This document shows positions 10,742 through 22,467 of a DNA stretch of 64,000 bases, piece after piece. Origin of the DNA: Heracleum sosnowskyi (Eukaryota > Streptophyta > Magnoliopsida > Apiales > Apiaceae); contig CM061244.1 in assembly GCA_030848705.1 (NCBI GenBank), forward strand, positions 51,315,190-51,379,189. Direction: 5' to 3'. Position 1 is the stretch's first letter. Each line of letters opens with the position of its first letter. The notes beneath the pieces were generated by a model. That model ran no database searches and was not told the origin of the DNA. It saw nothing but the letters and a program-made list of their open reading frames with translations. Both the position numbers and the translations under genes were made by a program.

Positions 10742-11332
10742 ATGGCATTTGTGAAGCTTGCAAGTTTACTATTGAGTCTTCTTCTGGTTTTCCATGCTTT
10801 GAGGGACTCTTCTGCACATGTTGATCTAGTTAAAAAAAACATTTTATTCCTTAGTACAGACAAAGGTGTGAGAACACACACGGAAGAAAAGTAGTACATA
10901 GTTCTTATTCAAAATGGAGGTCATCTTTTATATCTATACATTCACCATGGTCATAATTAAGGTTGTTTTCCTATAGTTAACTACTTATGTTCAAGCTAGA
11001 AGTGTTTTTCCATATTTCCAATTGTTTATCCAGAATCCATGATTAAGTTATTCGTGGATTTCCCCGGCCGAGTGAAAACATTTGTAGCTTGAGAACTATT
11101 GTTTTACACATGTTCTGCACTTTTTTAAATATTCTTCTTGCAGGAAATGAATGTATCGTCCAACTGAAATTGTTCTCCCATAAGTGCATGCTAATATATA
11201 TTTATAGAAGCCGATTACATAGAGAAGGTGAAAATTACTGAATATTAACAACTACTTTGGATATTGCTGGTTTCAGATAAGTATGCTTCAAAAGCGCCAG
11301 TTGCAGGACACCAGCATCACGCGAAAAATCCA
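10742..11332 (+). pseudogene. P1: small secreted-peptide gene, donor lost, no exon 3
   Basis: Exon 1 (10742-10829) encodes a 29-residue signal-peptide start, MAFVKLASLLLSLLLVFHAL followed by RDSSAHVDL. The splice donor is broken: P2, P3 and P4 read CTAG|GTAA, this copy CTAGTTAA. Exon 2 (11277-11332, after TTTCAG) encodes DKYASKAPVAGHQHHAKNP, more diverged than P0 and P3, again followed by GTTTAA. No exon 3 homologue follows. Probably a dead secreted-peptide precursor. Confidence 0.6.
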
Positions 11333-11743
11333 GTTTAACTTGATTTAATTATATTTTTTTATGCATTGTCTGATTGTGTTTTTGTTGTAGTGAGCTACAA
11401 ACTGGAATTGGAATGACATTACTAAGTTTAATCTTGGCAAATAGCTAGTGCTTTGTACAGAAATGTAATATAAAGGTATATATAAAATTAAGCAAAGCAC
11501 AATCGTATACATAATCAGAGAAACCTTATTCAATAGAGGAGTCTATATATATTTCGTACATGACAGAATGTTACACACTTCATTCTGTGATCTCTCCATA
11601 ACAAAGCTTAGCAAACTTTAAACAAGCACACTGATAATTGCATTAGGATTGAACGTGTCATGCATCGATCATTTCAGATGGCTTTTATTAAGATTTTATT
11701 TAATTAATTAGCAAGGCATATATACACACTTTTAATGGCCGGG
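11333..11743. other. Non-genic spacer
   Basis: AT-rich, no coding signal on either strand; the 62-codon minus-strand frame at 11345-11533 shows no family features. Confidence 0.45.
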
Positions 11744-12527
11744 CTAATTAAATACTAAGCGGAAAGCAGCAGGGACGAACATGTGGAAAAGACCGTTGCT
11801 ACCTATGGTGCTTGGAATTATGTCCGATACAAGAGTTGCACTGCTGGGGAGGGTGGCATTGCAGCTAGCCAGAGGCGTGGCAACAACTATATTACAACGC
11901 AAAAGGTTTTGGAGAAGGAATCGAAGAGGGTTCAAGATAATGCTAAAAGCCCCAAATTCATTTGTTGTTGTATTTGCAACAACAGTATTTCCGCACTGCA
12001 AGAGTACTGTCGCATCTGCACATCGATCAGCAATATTAATGTATTAGTCATAACAGCATTCATTTGATAAGCATTTTGTTCATTAATAATTGAACTGTTT
12101 TTTTACACTAACTTAGGTTTTAAAATAAATTATATTTGGAACCTTTTAAATTTCTTACATATGTTTTTCGTTATGTATATGTATTTTATAAAATTATTTA
12201 ATTAATTTGATCAACTGAATGAAACACATCAACTAATTGGGATCAGAAAGATAGGCCATATATACATGCATATACACTTTGTGTGTTCATCTTGTCTGAA
12301 CAGAGTGTTAATACATATCTATAAATATATTTAATGTTTGTGCTTTAGCATATATATACATGCATGCATTAAATTATATAGTCATTATAAATAACATATA
12401 TGTACTCACTGGAGAATCTTGGGGGGTTGCCAAGGACAGTGCCATTGGGTGAAAGAGTAATATTGATCTTACAATACACGATTCCCCTAATTATGATCTC
12501 ATCAGTCACACTTGAATTTGCGACTTG
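11744..12527 (-). pseudogene. Phylloplanin-like (Pollen Ole e 1 domain) gene, 5' end missing
   Basis: Exon 2 (12015-11744) encodes NATVLLQCGNTVVANTTTNE, then a run with NPLRFLLQNLL, TPLASCNATLPS and a final PAAFRLVFN, the pattern of plant phylloplanins: secreted surface proteins, reported as antifungal in tobacco. Exon 1 (to 12410) carries IRGIVYCKINITLSPNGTVL and ends at a GTGAGT donor; the acceptor is GTGCAG. The 394-bp intron is phase 1 and joins PPRFS to NATV as in the family. Upstream, the frame meets a TAG at 12530-12528 with no Met or signal peptide, just before P2-related sequence. I infer a gene beheaded by the duplication junction. The family call rests on remembered motifs. Confidence 0.6.
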
Positions 12528-12716
12528 CTAAATTACTAATTTAGTTGCAAGTCTTATTAGTCTGGTAAGTATTTTTCGTCCCTACTAACCAAGGCAGTGT
12601 CCGTAGATTTGCTGTATTTGTAGAAGGCCTTTGGATAAATTAGGTCAGCTAAATGAGAGTAGGAACTTGGTAAGAACACACACTTTCATATCTTTGAAAC
12701 CAGTTTCAGATACATA

Positions 12717-12811
12717 ATGACATTCGTCAAGGCTCAAGCTTGCGAGTTTACTCTTGAGTCTTCTTTTGGTTTGCCATGCTTTGAGGGACTCTTCTGCGCA
12801 TATTGATCTAG
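12717..12811 (+). pseudogene. P2: exon 1 of secreted-peptide gene, frameshifted
   Basis: Aligns with exon 1 of P4 but carries 7 extra bases after GTCAAG (a local duplication around GCTCAAG), shifting the frame within the signal peptide. The ATG is followed by a Thr instead of Ala codon. The donor CTAG|GTAAAA is present at 12812. No exon 2 or 3 is found before the Tat element at 13376. Confidence 0.6.
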
Positions 12812-13375
12812 GTAAAAAAACAATGAAACTTTCTTCTTCCTTGTATGTATAAATACACACTCGAGTCACATTGTACTATGTATTGTATGAACATACACAG
12901 ATACACAAATCAAAATAGAATGGCTTCTAGTCATAACTCATATGCACGCACAAATGGCAGCCTCCGGATAGTGTAAAAATGAAGATTAATGTTGATGCTG
13001 CTGTGCTGCACCTAAAGATGATCGTTGGTACCTCATAAATGTTGATACCTAATTACACAGAATCTATAATTCATACACTTCCACTTCCAACATTTTTCTC
13101 CTTCCTGGAGAAAACATTTCCCCTCGCCATCAAGTACTTTATGATTTGTGTATAGCAACCTTCTGCAATAATAGAAATTAAAATTTTTAAATTTTAAACT
13201 TGCAACCGGCAAAAATGACTTTTCTTCAAGTCTTAATTAGTTTATCGTTTATCTCGTTGGCTTTACTTACCGAGGGTCGAGGTTTAGGCCTGATCAGTGG
13301 AGGCAAACGTTGACATGACTATTTAACGCAATAAACCTTGCTAAAATAACAGAGCAACTTGTGTATATAGAAGAC
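12812..13375. other. Non-genic spacer, ends in TSD AAGAC
   Basis: No gene seen. The last bases (GTGTATATAGAAGAC) rejoin with 22735 onwards once Tat copy 2 is removed. The join resembles the P4 upstream sequence near 25280 (TATATACAGAAGACCTCTGG), an uninterrupted paralogous site. Confidence 0.6.
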
Positions 13376-13626
13376 TGATGAATGTAATACTGAATCAATA
13401 TGAGACAAGGGGATCGATGTATTAGAATGAGGTGAAATTAATATTATTAGAGTCAAACGATTACATTCATTTAGGAGGCTCTCTCCTTTTCTATTTTTCC
13501 AACCCCTTCTAAAGTGGGGGTTTGAAGGTATTTACAGGGGAAGTTTACAAGTGGGCTTATTTCTAACTGGGCCTATATACAAACTAATATTTAAGCCTTG
13601 TTTGGCAAGTGGGCTATGGCCCAACA
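13376..13626 (-). repeat. 3' LTR of Tat copy 2
   Basis: 251 bp, TG...CA. Its TATA position reads TGTAAATA on the minus strand where the 5' LTR has TATAAATA. It lacks a 16-bp stretch present in the 5' LTR. Confidence 0.93.
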
Positions 13627-13640
13627 TTTGTCCCCCCTTG
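13627..13640 (-). other. Polypurine tract of Tat copy 2
   Basis: The minus strand reads CAAGGGGGGACAAA directly before the 3' LTR, the expected plus-strand primer. Confidence 0.8.
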
Positions 13641-14069
13641 TTGAAAGCTATATCTTTTAGATTAGCTGGTCCTGAAATATGAGCCAAAAATAAATAATAA
13701 AAGAAAAGAAAATCAAGTAACGAGAGTGAGAGAAATTAAATTATCCGCAAAGTTAAAAAAAATAAAGAAATAAAATAAGTGTTATCGTGAATTGTTTTTC
13801 TGTATTTTTGTGTTTTTCACCATAGCTATTTTTTACAGCGGTTTTTTTTTTGCCAACTGTACGGAACCCGGAGTCTAGCTGTGGCGTTTCGACTTCCCTT
13901 GCATTGGGTAGCGTTTCCTTTTTCTGTAGTGGTTTGTGAGGCTATTTTGTTCACCGTCATTCCTTCTCTCCCACAGGTACACCCCCTTTTCCTCTCGTTT
14001 TCCCATAGTTTTGTACTCTCTTTTTTTTAAAAATTGTCTTACCTTCCGTTATCGCTAGTATTCTACGCA
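13641..14069 (+). promoter_or_regulatory. Leader region upstream of the antisense gene (copy 2)
   Basis: About 430 bp between polypurine tract and the antisense ATG. The last 150 bp is pyrimidine-rich on the plus strand and well conserved in copy 1 from position 1. I see no convincing TATA box. It must hold the promoter or leader of the antisense gene if that is not supplied by the LTR. Confidence 0.4.
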
Positions 14070-16315
14070 ATGTCTGTCCCATCCAATTCGTCTGAAGCCA
14101 CTGTTAGTCAAGATCCTCACATAAACTTACCGGTGGATCGAGCTCTCGATTCCCTTTTTGATTTAAATCATTTAGATCTTCCTGATGTCGAAATTGGCTC
14201 GGGGTTTAGTTTCTCTGGGGACGAGGAGAGGGAGGAGGCTCACGAGTCACCTCCATTGACTCCCGGAACCGTGGCTGAACGCGATAGGGTAGTTGAGGAA
14301 GCCCTCGCCTCCGGTCATCTAGAATTTAATGACAACTCTAGTCTTAACATGTCCAGTATTTACTCAAATCCCTCGCTACGCGTGGATATAGATAAGAATT
14401 GGGTCGACCTGTCTGTGGGGGGTTATCATTGTGAGATCCCTAATCCCGATGACCGGATATGGGTTATGCCTGAGTATGGGATGCATGGCATACCTTTAAT
14501 CCATTTTGATTATGGGTTGCGTCTTCCTCTGCATCCCTTCTTCTTGTGTATGTTCGAGGCCATTGGATGTGGGGTGGCCCAAATGACCCCGAATGCCATC
14601 GCGCAGATAAGCGGCTTCATAGCTCGCTGTGCCGAGGTCAATAGGTTGCCGTCCTTAAATTTGTTCTTTTCTATTTACAGTATTCATTATACCCGTGGTC
14701 AGGTTTACTTTTATAAGCGAGCTGGGGTTCGCCTCGTTAATGTGAAGTCATCGAACCATGGCTGGCATGGTCGATGGTTGTTCTGGTATGGGAAGGATCT
14801 GGAATTCGTGCCTTCCTGTCGAGCTGTGCCTAAGGAAACCATTGACCTTCTAAATGGTCTTAGTAAATACGACGCTGTCTTTTTAAGGACTTTCTTAGGG
14901 TCTTGGTCGCCCTATGACTGGTCGCAGTTGAAGGATGAGCCGTTTTTAGGGAGTCACAACCGTAAGGCGATTTAGTTGTTAGTTAACTTTTATTATCTTT
15001 GTATTCTAGGATTACTGCTAACCTTACTCTTTTTGTGTCGTTGTGTTTTAGTTTCTGGTCAATCTTTGAAACAAGTGCTAGACGGAGGCTTAAAGGACGA
15101 AATGGACAAGGCATTGGAATTGCTTGCTAAAAGGCCCCGTTCTCAAACGTCGCGGGGTAACCCGGGAGCGAATCAAGGTGGGAGTGGACCTGGAATGGGT
15201 GTCGGCCGAACAACGACCTCGGAGTCTGTGCAGGTCGTGGAAATCAACGAGGATGCCAGCTTAGATCAGGGCACGAATGCTGAACTAGTGCCCCGCGACC
15301 GCAAGCGGGCACGTGTCGATGTGGGGAACGATGTCTCCAAGAAGGTTACTGTCAGACGAGGGCAGGAATCATTGAAACCTGGGGTCGTGAAGTCGATAAA
15401 GTTTACCGGGTTGCGAGGTGGTGAGCGACCTTCCATTTTGCAACCCGAGGCCGCTGTGGAACCAGCTCGCTTTGAGGTCCAGCCTTTCGAACGGTGGACT
15501 GCGGGCCCGCACGTGCCGTTACGGGTATGTTTTGTTTGAGTTTTATCGTATTATCTTGTTATTCGGTCATACTGTTTCGTTAACCGTATCCCATGTTTGG
15601 CAGGTTTTTGAAGCTTTCGACCTGCCTCAGGATTTTAGCTCCTATGTGGACCGTTCTCGGACTGAGGTCGCTGATCAGTGCCTGACGCGCGCAGGGCGGG
15701 TATCCTTCAGTTTCCATTGAAACTTAATTTGTTTTATCTATTGCTTTGTCGTGATATCGTGATCAACGTACTCTCCAACCTTTATTTTAGTTCCTTGCCG
15801 ACATGAAGTACATCGTCCGAGAGTATCGAGCTGATGTGGATGGTCAATGGCGATCTGAGTCCCTGCGGGAGATGGCTGTGATAAAAGAGCAGCGGGCTGC
15901 AGCAGAAAAGCGAGCTTCTGACGCTGAGTCACGTGTGAAAGAACTATCTACTGAGTTTGACAAACTGAAGATGGAAAATGGCGAGGCTACCCTGACGATT
16001 AGAAGGCTAACAAAAGAGCTGGAGGGAGGGAAGAAACTCCTTGAAGCGAAACAGAAAGAAAACGATGAGATGAGTTCCAACCTCGACCACTACCGAGGTG
16101 AACGGGACGCCCTTGTAAAGGAGGTTGGCATTTTGAAGGCCGAGGTGGAGAAGGGCGTGGAGGAGATAGCCAATGGCCTTGAGGCTGGGTACGAACGTTG
16201 TTATTCCCGAGCCATCGCGACTGGGATAGATATGGCAGGTCACTCATTTGACGATTTCTGTGCGGACTTAGTTCGGCAGACAGGGGATGTGGAGCCTAGT
16301 GAGGTGCCCAATTGA
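14070..16315 (+). CDS. Intact four-exon antisense gene of Tat copy 2 (Transposase_28-like plus coiled coil)
   Basis: Exons 14070-14961, 15052-15524, 15604-15699 and 15791-16315. Introns of 90, 79 and 91 bp start GTAAGG, GTATGT and GTATCC and end TTTTAG, TGGCAG and TTTTAG, in phases 1, 0 and 0. The joined frame is 661 codons. Residues about 1-297 resemble the plant Transposase_28 'putative gypsy type transposon' domain. Exon 2 is a low-complexity basic linker ending in RWTAGPHVPLR. Exon 3 gives VFEAFDLPQDFSSYVDRSRT. Exon 4 has a coiled coil from about SLREMAVIKEQRAAAEKRAS to KAEVEKGVEEIANGL. The start is the first ATG; an in-frame TTG at 14034 is unlikely. A second possible acceptor at 15009 also keeps the frame. 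Function is unknown; antisense extra ORFs are known in the Tat lineage. Confidence 0.8.
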
Positions 16316-16731
16316 AGGTGGGGAATGCCCCATAAATTTGTACTTCTCACTTCGGTTGTCATATGTTGTTGACACTTGTTAGCACTTTATCATAACTAGA
16401 CACGTTTTGTTGCGATTTTATTGTGTCCATGTCCAGTTTATCAAAAATGTTGGTCTAAACATGTTTTGGTTTAGTCGAAGTGTTATCAGTTTTATGGTTT
16501 TGTACCCTATTTGCTGCTACTTTACCAACTTGGTGGTTTCTAATAGTATAACATGTTAGACTTGTGGTAATTTGATACTTGACATGAATGCCGCGACGTT
16601 TACGGAGATATCACGTGAATACTTAAATACAAATGCTGAAGGTTTAGGAGAACATGTCTTTAACTAGACTTGATTGAAAATAACTTAACAAAAAACAGTA
16701 ATTATGCCCATTTTCCCTTGTTCATGGGAAA
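16316..16731. other. Spacer between antisense gene and integrase, copy 2
   Basis: About 415 bp of AT-rich sequence, alignable with copy 1, no open frame. The two strands' coding regions converge here. Confidence 0.55.
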
Positions 16732-19700
16732 AAACACTTCAGGTGGATTGCATTCCATGCATTCTGCACTGGCACACCGTCAAGTTAAACGAGCTCATAG
16801 GTACCTGGTCGCAGAATTTTAGAGATCTTGTATGGGCCTTCCCAAGGTGCCTTGAACTTCCCAGTGACATTTGGCTGAGATGAGGCAGACTCCCTCAAGA
16901 CTAGGTCATTAACCTGAAATTTTTTAGTTTTTACCTTCTTGTCAAAATACTTGGACACCGCTTTCTGATGACGTGCTGTGGCCAAGTTGGCCTCTTCTCT
17001 AACCTCTTCCAGTAGGTCATTGTCGAGGCGGAGCCCTTCTATCGAAGCCGCAGGGTCGAAGAGATCAACTCTAGGTGACTGAAGACTTGTTTCCAAAAGA
17101 ATAACAGCGTCTGTGCCATATGCCAGCCTGAATGGAGTGTCGCCTGTGGAAGTTCTTGGGGTAGTTCGATAGGACCATAGAACGTTGGGGAGCTCGTCCG
17201 CCCATGAGCGAGGTTGCTCTTGGAGTCGTTTTTTAAGTCCTTGGAGAATGATTCTATTAGTGACTTCCACCTGGCCATTGGCTTGAGGATAAGCCACTGA
17301 AGCTTTGGAGTGCTTGATGTTGAGGTCCCGTAGCACGGTCTCGAACTTGTCACCAACGAACTGGGTACCATTGTCGGTGACTACCGACCTGGGGATTCCG
17401 AATCGAAATACGATGAACTCCATGAAAAATTCAATCATTTCTTTCTCTCGAATGCGCGCTAACGGCTTAGCTTCCACCCATTTCATGGCGTAATCGATAG
17501 CGACGACCAGATATTGGAGTTGTCCCTTAACTTTTGGGAGAGGGCCCACGATGTCGATTCCCCACTGGAAGAAAGGGCAAGGACAGAGAATCGGCGTCAT
17601 CGTCTGCGAAGGGGCGTGACTGATAGTACTGTACAGTTGACATGGGACGCAGCTCTTTACATAAGTCTCGCAGTCCTTCCTCATTGTGGGCCAATATAGG
17701 CCTTGTCTAATGATTTTGAGGGCTAGGTTCTTGCCTCCCATGTGCTCTCCCCATATTCCTATGTGTGTTTCTAGAATAGCGAGCTGGGACTCGGCGGACC
17801 CTAGACAGTGAAGTAGCGGTTCTGTTAGTGCTCGTCGGTAAAGCTTAGAATCCAGGATGCAATAATTGCGGGCCTTAAACATGATCGAGCGAGCTTCTTT
17901 CTTCTCCTCTGGGAGCTTGTTGTCGACTATGTAGTCTAAAAATGTGGAGCGCCAATCCGGGGAGGTCGTAACTTCAGTTACTGGGAGTTCATGAATGGTC
18001 GGGGTTAATAGCTCCTCGACGTACAGGGGATGAGAGTTGATCGGTATGTTTGATATATGAGGCCAGTTTGGATAGCGCGTCGGCCCACTGATTTTCAAGT
18101 CGGTCGATGCTTGTAATTGTCCAAGACATGAAGCTTTTCAGTAAGGATTGGGTTTTTTCCAGGTAGGATGCCATTCTATCATTGTGGGTTTTGAATTCAC
18201 CCTTGATCTGTTTGACCACTAGCTGAGAGTCGCTAAAGATGTCGACGACTTTAGCCTCCAGTTCACTTGCTAGCCTGAGACCTGCTATCAAGGCCTCATA
18301 CTCTGAATCGTTGTTGGTTGCTTTGAACGAGAATTTGATTACTTGTTGAACCTGAAAGCCTTCGGGGCTAATCAAAATGACCCCTGCCCCACTGGTTTCC
18401 ATAGTGGACGACCCGTCGACGTAAAGAGACCAGGAGCGCGAGGAAATGGGGCTTGCCGCCCTTGCAGGGTTTTCCTCCTGGGAGAACTGACATTCGACAA
18501 CGAAGTCCGATAGTGCTTGGGCTTTCATTGCTGTTCGGGGCTTGTACTCGATGAAGAATTGACCTAGCTCGACCGTCCATGCGGCGAGGCGACCAGTCAT
18601 GTCGGGTTTATGAAATATTCGCTTTAGGGGCAGATTATTCATGACCTGAATCTCGTGACCTTGGAAGTAATGTCACAATTTCCTACTCGCGATGACGAGA
18701 GCAAAAACCAACTTCTCGATTTATGGATACCGCGTTTCCGCGTCCCAAAGTGTATGGCTAACTTAGTATACCGGTGACTCCGTTCCTTCTTTGGATTTGA
18801 CCAAAACAGCGGCGATATTGACATCAGTAGCGGCGAGATAAATTCACAACGGCTCGCGGCCGACCGCATGGGTCAATATAGGAGGAGAAGTTAGAAACTT
18901 TTTGAGCTCGGCCAACGCCTCTTGACACTTGTCGTTCCAATCAATCTTTGACGTTTTAGCTGTCTCTTTGATTACCTGAAAGAAGGGTGCGCAGCGTTTA
19001 GACGACTGGGGAATAAACCGTTTCAGAGCGGCGACACAGCCTGTTAAGATTTGAACCTCCTTCAAGGTGGATGGGCTTTTAATGTCCATGATGGCCTTGA
19101 TTTGAGAGGGATCTGCCTCAATCCCTCGCTATGTGATCAGGAAGCCGAGGAACTTGCCTGTGGTGAGACCGAACGAGCATTTTGCCGGATTGAGTCGCAT
19201 ATTATGGAGACGAATTGTCTGAAAAGTTTCTCACAAATCGTCAATGTGAACCGAGGCTTTCTGGGACTTGGTGATCATGTCATCGATGTAGACCTGCATA
19301 TTACGACCGACTTGCGAGGAAAATATGGAATCCATCATTTGTTGGAACGTCGCTCCCGCGTTGATAAGCCCGAAGGGCATGTTTTTGTATGCAAAAACGC
19401 CTCTATGCGTGATGAAAGCGGTTTTTTCCCAGTCTCGGCTGTTCATGGCCTGCAGTGGCGTCGATTAATTGATTGATATTTGGTAACAGGTAGAAGTCCT
19501 TAGGACATGCCCGGTTGAGATCAAAGTAGTCAACGCACATACGCCATTTACCGTTGCTTTTCTTCACCAGTACCGCATTGGCGAGCCAAGTGGGAAACTG
19601 TACTGGCTCAATGAATCCGGCAGCGAGTAGGCGATCAAGTTCGGCATCAATTGCCTGCTTCTTGTCCTCTGAGAAAACACGCCTTTTTTGCTTCACTGGT

Positions 19701-22424
19701 CGGATTTTTGGGTCGAGGTGGAGTAAATGGCGGGCTATGACCTCTGGGATTCCTGGCATGTCAAGTTCGGCATCAATTGCCTGCTTCTTGTCCTCTGAGA
19801 AAACACGCCTTTTTTGCTTCACTGGTCGGATTTTTGGGTCGAGGTGGAGTAAATGGCGGGCTATGACCTCTGGGATTCCTGGCATGTCACTGGGATCCCA
19901 AGCGAAAATGTCGGAGAATTCGCGGACGAGATCGACAATCTTTTGTCGTAGGGGGTTCAGGAGTTCTTTTCCCACTTTAACTTTTTTCTCCGGATTTCCC
20001 AGCACGACCTCTATCTCGTCCATATCCTCCATGGGTACGCAAGCTAAGGTTGGGGGAACATCAATGACGTCGTTTGGGTCGATTTCTATCACCTGATTAA
20101 TGGAGGAGTCGTCGCCAACTTTCTGTCATGGGATCACGGTGGATAAGTAGCATTGTCTAGCTGCGACCTGGTCGTCTACGACCTCTCCTATACCAAAGTC
20201 TGTGGGAAACTTCATTTTGAGGTGGGGTATCGACGTGATGGCTTTAAGGGAGGCTAGTGTGGTACGACCGAGAATGGCATTGTAGCTTGACATCGCATTG
20301 ACGACGTGAAATTTAACCATTTGCCACGTTTGACATGGAGACACTCCAAATAAGACGGGCAAGTCGATAGTGCCTACCACCTTGACTTCGTTCCTTGTGA
20401 ATCCATACAGAGGGATATTGACATTTTCTAGCTTGCGATCCCCAAGGTTCATTCGTGAATATGCATGGTGGTAAAGGATGTCGACAGAACTACCGTTGTC
20501 GATTAAGATCTTTTTCACAGTGTTCATGCCTACTTTGGCGGTGATAACCAGGGCGTCTTTATGAGCTTCAATTAACCCCGACGGCTAATCATCATCAGAG
20601 AAGGAGATAATCGGCGTTGGGTTGTGCCTTGGTTTCTTCGAAGCCTCTGGGTTGATGGAAAACACCTCACGGGCGTATGACTTTTTGGAGTTATTAGATG
20701 TGCCTCCCGCGGAGTGTCCCCCTGCGATGACGTCAATGACTCTATCGAGGTCATGGTTTCGCGAAGGGGGGTGACTGCTGTCATCAATGAAATGGACGAG
20801 TTGTCCTCGGCGGATCTTACTTTCAATGAATGAGCTGAGTTGGAAACAGGATTCTGTTGTGTGGCCGGTATCTTCGTGGTACTCACAATATCGGGAGCTT
20901 GGAGGTCGCCCTGGCTTCATTGGCCTTGGATGATGGTAATCAGGTTCTGTTTTGAGAATTGCGAGTATAGTTGCCTTGTCGGCGTTAAGCTTAGTGAATT
21001 CCTTTTCATTGCGGTCCCGTGGTTTCTATGACCTTTCTGTTTTTTCGCTTCTCTCGGTTCTGTCTGGCAGTGGAGTTCGGTGATCATGAAGGCGGGATTG
21101 GGGTTCATATCCACTCCTTGCATTGTTTTGCGGAGAACGTCGTCGTGGACTTCGACTTCTGTCCCGCTTCTGAGAAAATCGTCGGGGAGATTGTATGCTT
21201 CCCACTGCTTCTTGTAATGTCATTTTGTGCTCCACGATTTGAAACGCTGACTGGAGAGTACGGGGATTCTTCTCGAAAAATTCCTCCAACAAGAGTGCGT
21301 GTCGATGTTTGTCAATGCCGGCAGCGAAATAATTGATAGCGAGTTCTTCGATTAAGTTTGGAATATCGGTGACCTCTGCTCGGAAGCGAGCTAGGAAGTC
21401 TCGTAAAGGCTCGGAGTGTCGCTGGCGTATTGTCATCAAGGACGCGGTTATCTTACCCCCCCCCCCTTATAGTTACTAGAGAAATGGCTTTGAAACTTGC
21501 TTTTTAAGGTGTGCCAGGAATCAATGGAGCGTGGTGCCAAGTTACTATACCATCGTAGCGCTGTGCCCTTTAGGCACGTGTAGAAGAACTGGCATCTGGC
21601 GACTTCGGAATGGCCAAAGAAAGCCATTCGTCCATCGAAAGTATTTAGGAACCCGATAGGGTCGCACGACCCATCGAAATAATCTAAGGCTGGAGTTTTC
21701 AAATTTCTGTCAATCTTGGTGATTTCAATAGATCGGGACAAGGGGCTCTCTGTGGAGACGGGTAGTCCGGAGTGGTTTTTTAGGTAATCCTGGCACTCGG
21801 CGAGGTCATTCTGCATTTTAGCGATGTCCTATGGATGAAAAGACTCGCATGAATCGCTTCGCCATGAGGCGTCATTTGCTGACGACGTCATACGCCGTTT
21901 TGGAGGCGGTCGGGAGCATTGGGACTCACTGGATACATCCTTATCGAGGTCGTAATTTTCCTCGTAATCCTCATCCAATTGTCGGTGGGGGGTCCTTGTT
22001 ACGGCGCGATATTGACGTCTGTTGCAACTCCCGCTGCAGACGTCGAATCTCCTTGTGTTTTTCTAGGCGAGCCTCTAACAAACATTTCTGCTCCTCCAAA
22101 TATGCCAGCTCGTCGTCCGACCTAGCGAATTCTTCAAAACGATGAGCTTGCACCGATTGCTTCTTTTGCTTTCGCAGCTTAAGCAGATGCAAGCGTGCAT
22201 CGCTTGTTAGCACTTTTTTGCCCGTGGGAGTCATGACCCTCAATCGTGTGTCCACGGGGGGTCAAGGAGATCTCTCTAGGAGATCTCTCATTTTGGTCAT
22301 CAGTAGGGGGGAACAATTCCCGAGGCTGTAGCACGGGGGGCAGTTGTGTCTCCTCCCAGCGAGGTATAGTCACCACCTCGTTTGTGTCACCCATTTTAGA
22401 GATAAACGGCTCATTCTCTTCCAT
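16732..22424 (-). pseudogene. Decayed gag-pol of Tat copy 2
   Basis: All domains of copy 1 can be followed, but in at least eleven pieces. Integrase (about 18050-16785) keeps WGID, TDNG and QVEV but ends early because CAA became TAA. A 4-bp ATAT insertion near 18053 shifts frame between second RNase H and integrase. RNase H and RT carry several CAG/CAA/CGA-to-stop changes. About 48 bp near 19445-19455 is deleted, removing RT's FMDAFSGYNQ motif with a catalytic Asp. A 126-bp tandem duplication lies at 19635-19886. The protease (20527-20126) is open with DNGSS. Gag is broken near 20580, 21030, 21440, 21820 and 22180. Many lesions are C-to-T type, compatible with methylated-cytosine decay. It cannot encode active enzymes. 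Confidence 0.9.
19635..19886. repeat. 126-bp in-frame tandem duplication in pol of Tat copy 2
   Basis: Two apparently identical 126-bp units, 19635-19760 and 19761-19886, each encoding 42 residues on the minus strand (from MPGIPEVIARH to QAIDAELD) between protease and RT. Copy 1 has one unit. No difference between units is visible, so the event is recent. Confidence 0.92.
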
Positions 22425-22447
22425 ATCGGTTGGAACTACAGAAGAAA

Positions 22448-22465
22448 GAGCTCTTTCTAGCGTCA
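22448..22465 (-). other. Primer binding site of Tat copy 2 (altered)
   Basis: The minus strand reads TGACGCTAGAAAGAGC, two bases inside the LTR. Compared with copy 1 the third base G is A, which would mispair with a tRNA CCA end. Because this site is regenerated at each transposition, the change most likely came after insertion. Confidence 0.6.
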
Positions 22466-22467
22466 AA

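Noticed and set aside
11783..12067. Plus-strand 94- and 88-codon frames
   Set aside because: They lie opposite the phylloplanin-like exon, whose minus-strand reading has family motifs and splice sites.
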